The notes beneath the pieces are model-generated. The model did no database searches, had not been told where the DNA came from, and worked only from the letters and a program-made list of their open reading frames with translations. DNA of 64,000 bases from Streptomyces ochraceiscleroticus (GTDB lineage: Bacteria; Actinomycetota; Actinomycetes; Streptomycetales; Streptomycetaceae), in NCBI RefSeq assembly GCF_000720485.1, contig NZ_JOAX01000009.1, forward strand, positions 62,001-126,000, written 5' to 3'. Below, piece by piece: positions 53,917 to 62,843 of this stretch. How positions within the stretch are numbered: the stretch's first letter is position 1; each line of letters begins with the position of its first letter. A program made the translations under genes and the position numbers.

Positions 53917-55968
53917 ATGCAGTACGTGAGCGACCTGCCCTACGCGACGAAGGAAGAGGACCACGTCGCGATCCCCATGCCCGACGGCACCCGGCTCTCC
54001 GCGCACATCTGGCGCCCCGTCACCTCCGACGGAGAGCCGGTACCGGCGATCCTGGAGTACATCCCGTACCGCAAACGGGACCTCACCTCCGTCCGCGACT
54101 CGATCCACCACCCCTATATCGCCGGACACGGCTACGCCTGCGTCCGCGTCGACCTGCGCGGCACCGGCGACTCCGAGGGCGTCCTGCTGGACGAGTACCT
54201 GGAACAGGAACAGGCCGACGCCGAAGAGGTACTGGCCTGGCTCGCCGCCCAGCCCTGGTGCGACGGGAACACCGGCATGATGGGCATCTCCTGGGGCGCC
54301 TTCGCTTCCCTCCAGGTCGCCGCCCGCCGGCCGGCGAGCCTGCGTGCCATCGTCATCGCGTCCTTCACCGACGACCGGTACTCCGACGACATGCACTACA
54401 TGGGCGGCACGCTGCTCTCGGACAACCTCGCCGAGGCCGGCACCATGTTCGCCTACGCCACCTGCCCGCCCGACCCTGAAGTGGTCGGCGACCGCTGGCG
54501 CGACATGTGGCACGAGCGGATGGAGGCCAGCCGCCCCTGGGCCCTGGAGTGGCTGCGCCACCAGCGCCGCGACGACTACTGGCGGCACGCCTCGGTCTGC
54601 GAGGACTACGACGCCGTCCAGGTGCCCGTCCTCGCCTCCAGCGGCTGGGCGGACGGCTACTCCAACGCCGTGTGCCGGCTGCTGAGCAACCTCGACGTGC
54701 CGCGCAAGGGACTCATCGGCCCCTGGTCGCACAAGTTCCCGCACCTGGGCGAGCCCGGCCCCGCCATCGGCTACCTCCAGGAAGTCGTGCGCTGGTGGGA
54801 CCACTGGCTCAAGGGCGCCGACAACGGCGCGATGGACGGCCCCATGCTCCGCACCTGGATGCAGGACAGCATGCCGCCCTCCACCTCCTACGAGCAGCGG
54901 CCAGGCCGCTGGGTCGGCGAACCCGTCTGGCCCTCGCCGCGCATCAAGCCGAGCGTCCACCCCCTCAGCCGGCACCGCATCGGCCCGGCACGTACGGAGG
55001 ACGCGGCGGAGACCGACGACGAGACGGTGAGAGGCGACGCGCTGACCGTCGAATCCCCGCTGTCCGTCGGCCAGTTCGCCGGCAAATGGGCCTCCTACAA
55101 CGCGCCGCCCGACCTGCCGTACGACCAGCGCGAGGAGGACGGCGGCTCGCTCGTCTTCGACAGCCCGCCGCTCACCGAACGTCTTGAGCTCATGGGCACC
55201 GCCACCGTCGAACTGGAGGTCTCCGCCTCCGAGCCCGTCGCGATGGTCGCCGCCCGGCTCTCCGACGTCGCCCCCGACGGCGGCGCCACCCGCGTGACGT
55301 ACGGCCTGCTCAACCTCACCCGTCGGGACGGGACCGGCGAACCGCAGCCCCTCGAACCGGGCCGCCGCTACCGCGCCACCGTCCAGCTCAACTGCACCGC
55401 GCAGTCGTTCCCGGCCGGCCACCGCGTCCGCCTCTCGCTCTCCACCTCCTACTGGCCGCTGGCCTGGCCGCCGCCCCGCCCGGTCCGGCTGAGCGTCTAC
55501 GAGGGGACGAGCACCCTCACCCTCCCGGTCCGGCCCAACGACGTACCCGACGACGTGCCCGACCCCGCCTTCGGCGAACCCGAGGGCACCGAGCCGGTCC
55601 CCGCCACCCAGTTGCTGCCCAAGGAACAGCGCTGGGACGTCAAACGCGACCTGGTCAACTACAACAACGCGCTGGAGATCGTGAAGGACGCCGGGCTGGT
55701 GCGGTACGAACAGCCCGGGATCGACGTCGGCCGCCGCGCGTACGAGCGGTACACCTCCGTCGCCGACGACTTCACCTCCGTACGCGGCGAATCGACCTGG
55801 ACCATGCGCTTCCGGCGCGGCGACTGGGACGTGCACGTCGTCACCCACACCACCCTGTGGTCCAGCGAGGACTGCTTCTGCATCGACGCCACCCTCGACG
55901 GCTACGAAAGCGACCGCCGGGTCTTCTCCCGCACCTGGAACGAGACCCTGCCGCGCGACTCCCTGTGA
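53917..55968 (+). CDS. CocE/NonD-family alpha/beta hydrolase (X-Pro dipeptidyl-peptidase type)
   Basis: This 683-residue serine hydrolase has an N-terminal catalytic domain beginning HVAIPMPDGTRLSAHIWRP, with nucleophile in GISWGAF, RVDLRGTGDSEGVL nearby, and GPWSHKFPHLG carrying the catalytic His. A C-terminal jelly-roll X-Pro dipeptidyl-peptidase-like domain covers about residues 340-600. GGAAAGGAG precedes ATG. No signal peptide is visible, so the enzyme is intracellular. Family members cut peptides, amides or esters such as cocaine. It is probably co-transcribed with the ATP-grasp gene. Confidence 0.87.
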   Translation: MQYVSDLPYATKEEDHVAIPMPDGTRLSAHIWRPVTSDGEPVPAILEYIPYRKRDLTSVRDSIHHPYIAGHGYACVRVDLRGTGDSEGVLLDEYLEQEQADAEEVLAWLAAQPWCDGNTGMMGISWGAFASLQVAARRPASLRAIVIASFTDDRYSDDMHYMGGTLLSDNLAEAGTMFAYATCPPDPEVVGDRWRDMWHERMEASRPWALEWLRHQRRDDYWRHASVCEDYDAVQVPVLASSGWADGYSNAVCRLLSNLDVPRKGLIGPWSHKFPHLGEPGPAIGYLQEVVRWWDHWLKGADNGAMDGPMLRTWMQDSMPPSTSYEQRPGRWVGEPVWPSPRIKPSVHPLSRHRIGPARTEDAAETDDETVRGDALTVESPLSVGQFAGKWASYNAPPDLPYDQREEDGGSLVFDSPPLTERLELMGTATVELEVSASEPVAMVAARLSDVAPDGGATRVTYGLLNLTRRDGTGEPQPLEPGRRYRATVQLNCTAQSFPAGHRVRLSLSTSYWPLAWPPPRPVRLSVYEGTSTLTLPVRPNDVPDDVPDPAFGEPEGTEPVPATQLLPKEQRWDVKRDLVNYNNALEIVKDAGLVRYEQPGIDVGRRAYERYTSVADDFTSVRGESTWTMRFRRGDWDVHVVTHTTLWSSEDCFCIDATLDGYESDRRVFSRTWNETLPRDSL

Positions 55969-56010
55969 CCCGGGGTACCCGTCCAGCGCGTCGTCGGGAA
56001 AGGGGCGGAC

Positions 56011-56211
56011 ATGCGGTGTTCTGATGGCGGCATGGCGTGGGGCCGGGTGAGCAGCGTGGTCGAGGTGGCCGTGTGGTGGGCCGCGCTCTTCGCCCTCTGG
56101 CTGTTCCTGATCAGCACGGTCGACGCCCTGGAGATTCTCGTGGGCGGCTTGGTCTCGCTGGTCGGCGCGGCCGCCGCCGCGGCCGCACGCCGGGCGGTGA
56201 CCGACCGGTGA
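56011..56211 (+). CDS. Truncated-length MrpE-like antiporter subunit
   Basis: This 66-residue protein has two hydrophobic helices (VEVAVWWAALFALWLFLIS and LEILVGGLVSLVGAAAAAA). Its place at the head of an Mrp operon and its layout fit subunit E, although E is usually about 150 residues. GGGAAAGGGG precedes ATG 56011. Its stop overlaps the GTG start of the next gene. It may be a reduced E or simply a lineage-specific subunit. Confidence 0.6.
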   Translation: MRCSDGGMAWGRVSSVVEVAVWWAALFALWLFLISTVDALEILVGGLVSLVGAAAAAAARRAVTDR

Positions 56212-56666
56212 ACGCCTGGCTGGTGGCCGCCGCCGTCCTGATGGTGGCCGGCCTCGGCCCGGTCCTGTGGTGCGTGGCCACCGGACCGCTCCGCCGCCGC
56301 GTCGCCGCCCAGAACACCGGCACGCTGCTGGTCTGCCTCGTCCTGCTGCTGCTCGCCCGTGGCTACGCCCGCCCGCCGTACACCGACGTGGCCCTGGTCG
56401 TCGCCCTCCTCGGCCCGGTCGGCACCCTCGTGTACGCCCGGCTCCTCGGGCCCGAGATGGGCGACGACCCGCAGCAGGGGCCGCTCACCAAAGCCTTCGC
56501 GGTGATCGCCTCGGCGGCCGTCGTGCTGCCGCTGTGCGTCGCCGAGGGCCCCGGCCGGTCCCTGGTCAAACTCCTGCTCATCGGCGCGATCCTGGTCGGC
56601 GGCAATCTGATCTCCTCCAAGGCGCTGGCCGGCGCCCGCCCGAAGGAGGCGGACGACCATGGCTGA
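56208..56666 (+). CDS. Probable fused MrpF-MrpG antiporter subunit
   Basis: This 152-residue membrane protein has two halves. The first half resembles MrpF (VAAQNTGTLLVCLVLLLLARG, then YTDVALVVALLGPVGTLVYARLL). The second half resembles MrpG (GPLTKAFAVIASAAVVL, then SLVKLLLIGAILVGGNLISSKAL). In most Mrp operons F and G are separate short genes. It starts by GTG overlapping the previous stop and ends overlapping the next gene start by 8 bases. The reading as a fusion rests on helix content and should be checked. Confidence 0.55.
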   Translation: MNAWLVAAAVLMVAGLGPVLWCVATGPLRRRVAAQNTGTLLVCLVLLLLARGYARPPYTDVALVVALLGPVGTLVYARLLGPEMGDDPQQGPLTKAFAVIASAAVVLPLCVAEGPGRSLVKLLLIGAILVGGNLISSKALAGARPKEADDHG

Positions 56667-56943
56667 CGTACTGATCGCCGTCGCGCTGCTGCTGGTCGCC
56701 GCCACCGCCACCGCCGCCGTCGCGGTCCGCGACCCGGCCCGCCAGGCCCTGGTCCTCTCCGTCCTCGGCCTCACCCTCACCCTGCTCTTCACCGTGCTGC
56801 AGGCCCCCGACGTGGCCCTCTCCCAGCTCGCCGTCGGCTCGGCGCTGACCCCGCTGCTGATCCTGCTGTCCGTACGCAAGGCCCGCCGCCGCTCCCTCGA
56901 CCAAGTACGCGCGGAAAAGGAAGCGGAGGAGGGCGGCACATGA
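56659..56943 (+). CDS. DUF4040/MbhD-like antiporter subunit
   Basis: This 94-residue, three-helix protein matches the DUF4040 domain that forms part of the MrpA C-terminal region or stands alone as MbhD-like subunit. VLSVLGLTLTLLFTVLQAPDVALSQLAVGSALTPLLIL is highly typical. AAGGAGG precedes ATG, and the stop overlaps the next start by ATGA. Confidence 0.85.
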   Translation: MADVLIAVALLLVAATATAAVAVRDPARQALVLSVLGLTLTLLFTVLQAPDVALSQLAVGSALTPLLILLSVRKARRRSLDQVRAEKEAEEGGT

Positions 56944-57713
56944 ACCGACGGCTGCGGATGTGGGTGCTCCTGCTCGGGCTCGCCGGCACGGCGGCGCTGC
57001 TGGTCGCCGCCGCCTTCCGGCTCCCCGCCTTCGGCACCGGCTTCCACCCCTACGGCGACCGCGCCGTCCACGAGGCGCTGGCCCGGCAGACCGCCAACAC
57101 GGTCGCCGCCGTCAACTTCGACCAGCGCGCCTTCGACACCCTCGGCGAGGAGACCATCCTCTTCGCCGCCGTCCTCGGCACCGTCGTCCTACTACGCCAG
57201 GCCCGCGACGAACGCCATGTCGAGCCGGCGCCGGCCGACGTCGCCGCGCCCGTACGCCGTTACGCCCTCGTCCTGCTGCCCGTCACGCTCGTCGCCGGGC
57301 TCTACATCGTCGCCCACGGCCAGCTCACCCCCGGCGGCGGCTTCCAGGGCGGCGTGGTCGCGGCCACTGCGCTGCACCTGCTCTACATCGCCGTGGACTA
57401 CCGCGCACTGGAACGCATCCGCCCCCTCGGCCTCTTCGAAGTCGGCGACGCGGCCGGCGAAGCCGCGTACCTCGTCATCGGCGTCGCCGGACTGCTGGCC
57501 GGGTCCTCCTACCTCGCCAACACGATCCTGCCGCACGGCACGTTCAACACCCTCTCCTCCGGCGGCACCGTCCCGCTGCTCAACGCCGCCATCGGGATGG
57601 AGGTCGCCTGCGCGGTCGTCGTGCTCCTCGCCCGCTTCCTGGACCAGGCCGTCGAGATCGAGGGAGAAGGGGCAAACGAAGGAGAAAACGAAGGGGAAGG
57701 GGAACGGACATGA
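56940..57713 (+). CDS. MnhB-domain Na+/H+ antiporter subunit
   Basis: This 257-residue subunit has an MbhE-like N-terminal helix and then the MnhB domain: GLYIVAHGQLTPGGGFQGGVVAATALHLLY, and GSSYLANTILPHGTFNTLSSGG-like conserved loops. In MrpA-containing systems these parts are spread over A and B. ATG at 56940 overlaps the preceding stop. The tail is a Glu/Gly repeat (GEGANEGENEGEGE) of unclear role. Confidence 0.87.
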   Translation: MNRRLRMWVLLLGLAGTAALLVAAAFRLPAFGTGFHPYGDRAVHEALARQTANTVAAVNFDQRAFDTLGEETILFAAVLGTVVLLRQARDERHVEPAPADVAAPVRRYALVLLPVTLVAGLYIVAHGQLTPGGGFQGGVVAATALHLLYIAVDYRALERIRPLGLFEVGDAAGEAAYLVIGVAGLLAGSSYLANTILPHGTFNTLSSGGTVPLLNAAIGMEVACAVVVLLARFLDQAVEIEGEGANEGENEGEGERT

Positions 57714-58060
57714 TGGACGTACTGCCCTACCTGGTCGCCGCGTGGGTCTTCCTCGTCGGCTGCTACGGCCTCGCCACCAGCCGCAACCTCATCCACGCCG
57801 TCGGCTGCCTGGCCGTCTGCCAGGCAGCCACCTATGTCCTGCTGCTCGCCGTCGGCTACCGCAAGGGCGGCACCTCCCCGGTCTTCGCCGACTTCACCCC
57901 CGGCGCGCGCGCCGTCGTCGACCCCGTCGTCCAGGCCCTCGCCCTCACCGACGTCGTCGTCGGCGCCACCGTCACCGCCCTCCTCCTCGCCCTGGTCATA
58001 CAGGTCGCCAAACGGCACCACACCCTCGACCCGGACGAACTGTCGGAGCTGCGCGGATGA
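57710..58060 (+). CDS. MnhC/NuoK-like antiporter subunit
   Basis: This 116-residue subunit has three helices in the NuoK/MrpC pattern (LVAAWVFLVGCYGLATSRNLIHAVGCL, then LTDVVVGATVTALLLALVIQVAK). ATG 57710 overlaps the MnhB stop and its own stop overlaps the MnhD start by ATGA, so these subunits are co-translated. Confidence 0.9.
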   Translation: MMDVLPYLVAAWVFLVGCYGLATSRNLIHAVGCLAVCQAATYVLLLAVGYRKGGTSPVFADFTPGARAVVDPVVQALALTDVVVGATVTALLLALVIQVAKRHHTLDPDELSELRG

Positions 58061-59817
58061 ACCACCTGCTGCCGCTGGCCGTCGCGGGACCGCTGCTGGG
58101 CGCCGCCCTCCTCGTCGCCGCAGGCCGCTTCGTACCGCGTGTCGTCGCGGAGGCCGTGGGCGGCGCCGTCGCCGCCGCCACCGCGGCCCTCATCCTCTAC
58201 CTCCTGCTCGCCGTCCCCTCCCCGGTGATCGAATGGGTCGGCGGCTGGACCCCGCGCCACGGACACAGCGTCGGCATCGTCCTGCACGCCGACCACCTCG
58301 CCCTCGGCATGGCGGCGCTCGTCTCCCTCCTCGTTCTCGCCGTCCTTGTCTACTCCTGGCGCTACTTCGACGAACCGCCGCACAAACACGCCGGCTCCTT
58401 CCCGGCCCTGGTACTCCTCTTCCAGGCCGGCATGTGCGGCTTCGTCCTCACCGGCGACCTCTTCAACGCCTTCGTCTTCTTCGAACTCATGGGCGTGGTC
58501 GCCTACGCGCTGACCGGATACCGCGTGGAAGCCGCCAAGGCCGTCCAGGGCGGCCTCACCTTCGGCGTCGTCAACTCCCTCGGCGCTTACGCCATGCTGC
58601 TGGGCATCGGCCTGCTCTACTCCCGCACCGGCGAACTCGCCATGCGGCACATCGGCGCCGGGCTCGACGCCCGCGGCGCCCCCGACGCACTCGTTCTCGC
58701 CGCCTTCGTCCTCCTCCTCACCGGGCTGCTCGTCAAGGCCGCCGCCGTCCCCTTCCACTTCTGGCTCCCCGACGCGCACGCCGTCGCCCCGACCCCGGTC
58801 TGCATGCTGCTCTCGGGTGTCATGGTCGAACTCGGTGTGTACGGCACGGCACGCGTGTACTGGACGATCTTCGCCGGCCCCGGCGGCATCCCGCCCGAGG
58901 CCGTCACTCGCACGCTCCTCACCTTCGGCGTGCTCTCCGCCGCCGTCGGCGCGGTCATGTGCTGGTACCAACGCCACGTCAAACGACTGCTGGCCTACTC
59001 CACGGTCGCCCACACCGGCCTCTTCCTCATCGGCCTCGGACTGCTGAAGCCCGAGGCGACGAGCGGCATCGCGCTGTACGTCCTCGGGCACGCGGGTGTG
59101 AAGGCGGCGCTCTTCGCGTGCGCGGGCATCCTGCTGGACCGCTACGGCTCCATCGACGAGTACGAACTGCACGGCCGGGCCCCCGAACTACGCCTGACCG
59201 CCCTCTACTTCGTCGCGGGCGGACTGGCGCTCGCGGGGCTGCCCCCGTTCGGTACGGGTCTGGGCAAGGCCGTCACGGAAGAGGCCGCCGGGCCCTGGCT
59301 CACCGTCGTGTTCGTCCTGGTCTCCGCGGTCACCGGGGGAGCGGTACTGCGCGTCGCCGCCCGCGTCTTCGGCGGCTTCGGCCCGGCCCCGGCGGACGAC
59401 GCGGAGTGCGAGACCAGCGGCGAACGCGAACAACCGGAGACCGAACAGCAGTTGACCCGGGTCCCCGACACCATGCTGGCCGTCCCGGGCGCACTGCTCG
59501 CCGGGGCACTGCTGGTGGGAGTGGTACCGGCCGTCCGTGCCGCCGTGGGGAGCGCGACGGACGAGGCGGCGGCCGGCGTGTCCGTGATTCCCGTACCGCC
59601 GCACTGGCCGGCCGCCGGAATGCTGCTCGGCGTACTCTCCGCGGCCGTCGCCGCCGCCCTCGCGTTCCTCGCCGTCCGCCGCCCCCAGCACACCCGCAGC
59701 CGCCACTGGGTCGACCCCCTGCGCCTCCTCCACTCCGGCCACATCGGCGATTACGTCGCCTGGACCGTCGCGGGGACGGCGCTGCTGGGGGCGCTGGCCC
59801 TGTCGGGGGTGCTCTGA
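58057..59817 (+). CDS. MnhD/NuoN-like proton-translocating antiporter subunit
   Basis: This 586-residue, 14-16-helix subunit of the proton-translocating NuoLMN family has key motifs GVVAYALTGYRVE and the helix-7/8 region VKAAAVPFHFWLPDAHAVAPTPV. The subunits likely form a Mrp-type complex moving cations against protons. The large NuoL-like part of MrpA is not in this operon, so this may be the only channel-type subunit. A charged insert near residues 440-470 (ETSGEREQPETEQQ) is unusual. Confidence 0.9.
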   Translation: MNHLLPLAVAGPLLGAALLVAAGRFVPRVVAEAVGGAVAAATAALILYLLLAVPSPVIEWVGGWTPRHGHSVGIVLHADHLALGMAALVSLLVLAVLVYSWRYFDEPPHKHAGSFPALVLLFQAGMCGFVLTGDLFNAFVFFELMGVVAYALTGYRVEAAKAVQGGLTFGVVNSLGAYAMLLGIGLLYSRTGELAMRHIGAGLDARGAPDALVLAAFVLLLTGLLVKAAAVPFHFWLPDAHAVAPTPVCMLLSGVMVELGVYGTARVYWTIFAGPGGIPPEAVTRTLLTFGVLSAAVGAVMCWYQRHVKRLLAYSTVAHTGLFLIGLGLLKPEATSGIALYVLGHAGVKAALFACAGILLDRYGSIDEYELHGRAPELRLTALYFVAGGLALAGLPPFGTGLGKAVTEEAAGPWLTVVFVLVSAVTGGAVLRVAARVFGGFGPAPADDAECETSGEREQPETEQQLTRVPDTMLAVPGALLAGALLVGVVPAVRAAVGSATDEAAAGVSVIPVPPHWPAAGMLLGVLSAAVAAALAFLAVRRPQHTRSRHWVDPLRLLHSGHIGDYVAWTVAGTALLGALALSGVL

Positions 59818-59863
59818 TAAATCCGTCGACAGCGCCCCTCCGCACCCGGCAAAGTGGCCGCCC

Positions 59864-60604
59864 GTGACGAGCAGTGAGCTGTGGACCCGTGCGACCGCCG
59901 ACCGCTACGACGCCGAGGAGACCGAGATGTCCTCGGCCGCCGTCCTCGGACCGACTCTCGCCTTCCTCGCAGAGCTCGCCGGAGACGGCCGGGCACTGGA
60001 GTTCGCCATCGGAACCGGACGAGTGGGCGTCCCGCTCCGGGAACGCGGCGTGCCGGTGGTGGGCGTCGAACTGTCCGAGCACATGGCAGCGGTCCTGCGG
60101 AACAAGATCGACGAGGACACGCTCCCGGTAGCCATCGGGGACATGGCCACGACCGTCGTCCCCGGCGAGTTCACCCTGGTCTATCTCGTCTACAACACCA
60201 TCACGAACCTGCTCACGCAGGACGAGCAGGTCGAGTGCTTCCGCAACGCCGCACGTCATCTGGGGCCCGGCGGCCGGTTTGTCATCGAGCTGGGCGTGCC
60301 GCCGCTGCGGTTCCTGCCGCCCGGCCAGGTCGCGGTGCCGTTCGACGTCTCCGAGCAGCATCTCGGCTTCGACACCTTCGACCTGGTCGAGCAGATTCTC
60401 GTCTCGCACCACTTCACCCGCGACGGCGGCGACGGCCGCTACCGCCGCGGCAGCTCCCGGCACCGGTACGCCTGGCCGGCGGAGCTCGACCTGATGGCAC
60501 GGATCGCCGGGCTCGAGCTGGAACGCCGCGTCGCGGACTGGGACGGGACACCGTTCACCCAGGACTCCGCGAAGCACATCTCCGTGTGGCGCAAGCCGAC
60601 CTGA
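59864..60604 (+). CDS. Class I SAM-dependent methyltransferase
   Basis: This 246-residue methyltransferase has motif I ALEFAIGTGRVGVPL, the Glu-containing VVGVELSEHM at the second strand and LVYLVYNTITNLL at motif II. GTG 59864 is the start. It follows the antiporter operon by 46 bases but is unlikely to be part of it. The acceptor is unknown. Confidence 0.85.
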   Translation: MTSSELWTRATADRYDAEETEMSSAAVLGPTLAFLAELAGDGRALEFAIGTGRVGVPLRERGVPVVGVELSEHMAAVLRNKIDEDTLPVAIGDMATTVVPGEFTLVYLVYNTITNLLTQDEQVECFRNAARHLGPGGRFVIELGVPPLRFLPPGQVAVPFDVSEQHLGFDTFDLVEQILVSHHFTRDGGDGRYRRGSSRHRYAWPAELDLMARIAGLELERRVADWDGTPFTQDSAKHISVWRKPT

Positions 60605-60614
60605 GGTCGCTCGA

Positions 60615-61721
60615 TCACCGCCCACACCTCGTCATCGACTTCACCAGGCCCGCGACGAGGTTCGCCCGCTCGGTCATGGCGTCGATCACCAGGTACTCGT
60701 GGTCGGCGTGTGCGCCGCCGCCGACCGCTCCGAGGCCGTCGAGTGTCGGCACCCCCAGCGCGGCCGTGAAGTTGCCGTCGCTGCCACCGCCGACCGCCAT
60801 GCCGTCAATGCCGGGCAGCAACTGCCTTGCCAGCGCGAAGAGTTCGGCCGACGCCGAATCGGGCATCGGGGGACGGCCGACGGCTCCCTGAACCGTGATC
60901 CGAGCGCCTTCGAGATGCGGAGCCAGTGCCGCGAACGCGGACTCGATGCGCTCCTTCTCGCCGGCCGACTCGACCCGGACGTCGACGATGACGGTGGCCT
61001 CCGCCGGAACGACGTTGTCCAGGGTGCCGGCGGACGCGACGGTCGGGGTGACGGTCGTGCCGATCTCGGGCCGGCCGAGCGCCGCGATGTCCAGTACCTG
61101 GTGCGCCGCTTCGACCAGGGCGTTGATCCCGGCCGCGGGCTCCAGGCCCGCGTGCGAGGCCCGGCCCGCGATCGACACCTGGAACGTCCCGCAGCCCTTG
61201 CGGCCGGTCTTCAGGGCGCCGCCCTCGGCGGCGCCTTCGAGGACGAGCACAGCGCCACAGGCAAGGGCGCGTTCTTCGAGGAGCGCGCGGGAGGAGCGGG
61301 AGCCGACCTCCTCGTCGGCGGTCACCAGGATCTCCACGCCCGACCGGTCGTCGAGCGCCGCCACGCCGTGAATGGCCTGCACCAGACCGCCGAGCATGTC
61401 GAAGACCCCGGGACCGGTCGCCTGCCCGTCCTCCACCCTGAACGGGCGGCGGGCAAGGGTGCCCAGCGGAAACACCGTGTCATGGTGGCCGAGGATCAGC
61501 ACGCGGGGATCGCCGCCGCCCGACCAGTGGACATGCGGCCCGGCCTCGCTCTCGACGAGGATCGCCTGCCCGCCGAGGCGGCTCTCGATGACCGCGGCGA
61601 CCGCCTTGGCCGATGCCGTCAAGGCGTCGACATCGCGCGACGGGGACTCGACTTCGACGAGCGTCCTGAGGTCCTCGAGCATCGCCTCAACACGCACGGG
61701 AACGGCCTTGTGCATCACCAT
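60615..61721 (-). CDS. M20-family zinc peptidase/deacylase
   Basis: This 368-residue enzyme of the M20/ArgE/DapE family has metal ligands in LGHHDTVFPLG, TADEEVGSR and HADHEYL, and a dimerisation domain with GRASHAGLEP. Members cleave peptides or remove acyl groups from amino acids. ATG 61721 is the start; an ATG six bases downstream is also possible. It converges with the methyltransferase and lies just downstream of the CDF transporter, which is also on the minus strand and may be co-transcribed. Confidence 0.88.
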   Translation of the reverse strand: MVMHKAVPVRVEAMLEDLRTLVEVESPSRDVDALTASAKAVAAVIESRLGGQAILVESEAGPHVHWSGGGDPRVLILGHHDTVFPLGTLARRPFRVEDGQATGPGVFDMLGGLVQAIHGVAALDDRSGVEILVTADEEVGSRSSRALLEERALACGAVLVLEGAAEGGALKTGRKGCGTFQVSIAGRASHAGLEPAAGINALVEAAHQVLDIAALGRPEIGTTVTPTVASAGTLDNVVPAEATVIVDVRVESAGEKERIESAFAALAPHLEGARITVQGAVGRPPMPDSASAELFALARQLLPGIDGMAVGGGSDGNFTAALGVPTLDGLGAVGGGAHADHEYLVIDAMTERANLVAGLVKSMTRCGR

Positions 61722-61750
61722 GCGGCAAGGGTAGTCGGCACGCCCTGGAC

Positions 61751-62698
61751 TCAGCCGGTCCCCTCCGCCGTCGACGCGGAGGAGCCGCTGGGCGCATCGG
61801 CCGGGGCCTCCGTGATGTCCAGGAAGACATGGTCGGCCTGCGGCCAGGTGTGCTCGACCTCGCGCTTGATCCGTACGCACACCAGCTCCACCCGCTCGCT
61901 GTCCAGCCCCGGAGCCAGATCGATACGGGCCGCCACCAGCCATGAGTCCTCGCCGAGCCGCATCGTCAGCAGCGCCGCCACATTGTCGACCTCGGGCTGC
62001 GAGATGAGCAGCGCCCGGATGCGGTCCCGCAGGTCCTGGTCGACGGACTCACCGATCAGATGGTCGCGCGCCTCCTTGCCGAGCCGGTACGCCACGTACA
62101 CCAGCAACAGCCCGATCGCGAACGATGCCGACGCCTCCCACGCCACCTCGCCCGTGAGCAGATGCAGCCCCATCCCGGCCGCCGCCAGCAGCACGCCGAG
62201 CACCGCGGCGCCGTCCTCCGCGAGGACCGTGCGCAGCGCCGGATCGCCGCCGCCGTCCTTCTGTACGCGTAGCTGATACACCGCCCTGACCAGCGAACTC
62301 CCCTCGGCGACAAAGGCCACGCCGAGCACGATCAGCCCCGCCGTATAGCCGCTCGGCGACTCCTGGGAGCCCTCGCTCAGCGCGCTGATCCCCTGGAAGA
62401 AGGAGAAGCAGCCGCCCATCACGAAGATGCCGACCGCGGCCAGCAGCGCCCAGAAGTACCGCTCCATGCCGTACCCGAAGGGGTGGCGGCGGTCGGCGGG
62501 GCGGCGGCTGCGGCGCAGCGCGGCGAGCAGGAACAGCTCGTTGAGGCTGTCGGCGACGGAGTGCGCGGCCTCGGACAGCAGCGCGGGGGAACTGGAGACC
62601 AGACCGCCGACCGCCTTTGCGACCGCGATGACGAGATTGGCGGCGAGCGCCACGACGACCGTCACCCGGGTCCGGCCGTCGGACTTCTTTCGATTCAC
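61751..62698 (-). CDS. Cation diffusion facilitator metal transporter
   Basis: This 315-residue CDF protein has six helices, paired metal ligands in helix 2 (EAAHSVADSLNEL) and helix 5 (LAEDGAAVLGV, here Glu-Asp), and a C-terminal cytoplasmic domain. It would export Zn, Fe, Mn or similar divalent ions in exchange for protons. The start is GTG at 62698. It diverges from the F420-dependent oxidoreductase gene. Confidence 0.88.
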   Translation of the reverse strand: MNRKKSDGRTRVTVVVALAANLVIAVAKAVGGLVSSSPALLSEAAHSVADSLNELFLLAALRRSRRPADRRHPFGYGMERYFWALLAAVGIFVMGGCFSFFQGISALSEGSQESPSGYTAGLIVLGVAFVAEGSSLVRAVYQLRVQKDGGGDPALRTVLAEDGAAVLGVLLAAAGMGLHLLTGEVAWEASASFAIGLLLVYVAYRLGKEARDHLIGESVDQDLRDRIRALLISQPEVDNVAALLTMRLGEDSWLVAARIDLAPGLDSERVELVCVRIKREVEHTWPQADHVFLDITEAPADAPSGSSASTAEGTG

Positions 62699-62843
62699 CG
62701 TGATTCACCGCCGCCATTCGGGGGACGCGGAGGTTCCGGGAGATCAGCAATACACATCAACGGAGCGTGTACCCGGTTCGATGAAAGGGAACCACGGAAA
62801 ACCCCGCAGGGGATTCCGCAACCAGCCGAAAAGGTGAGTGACG

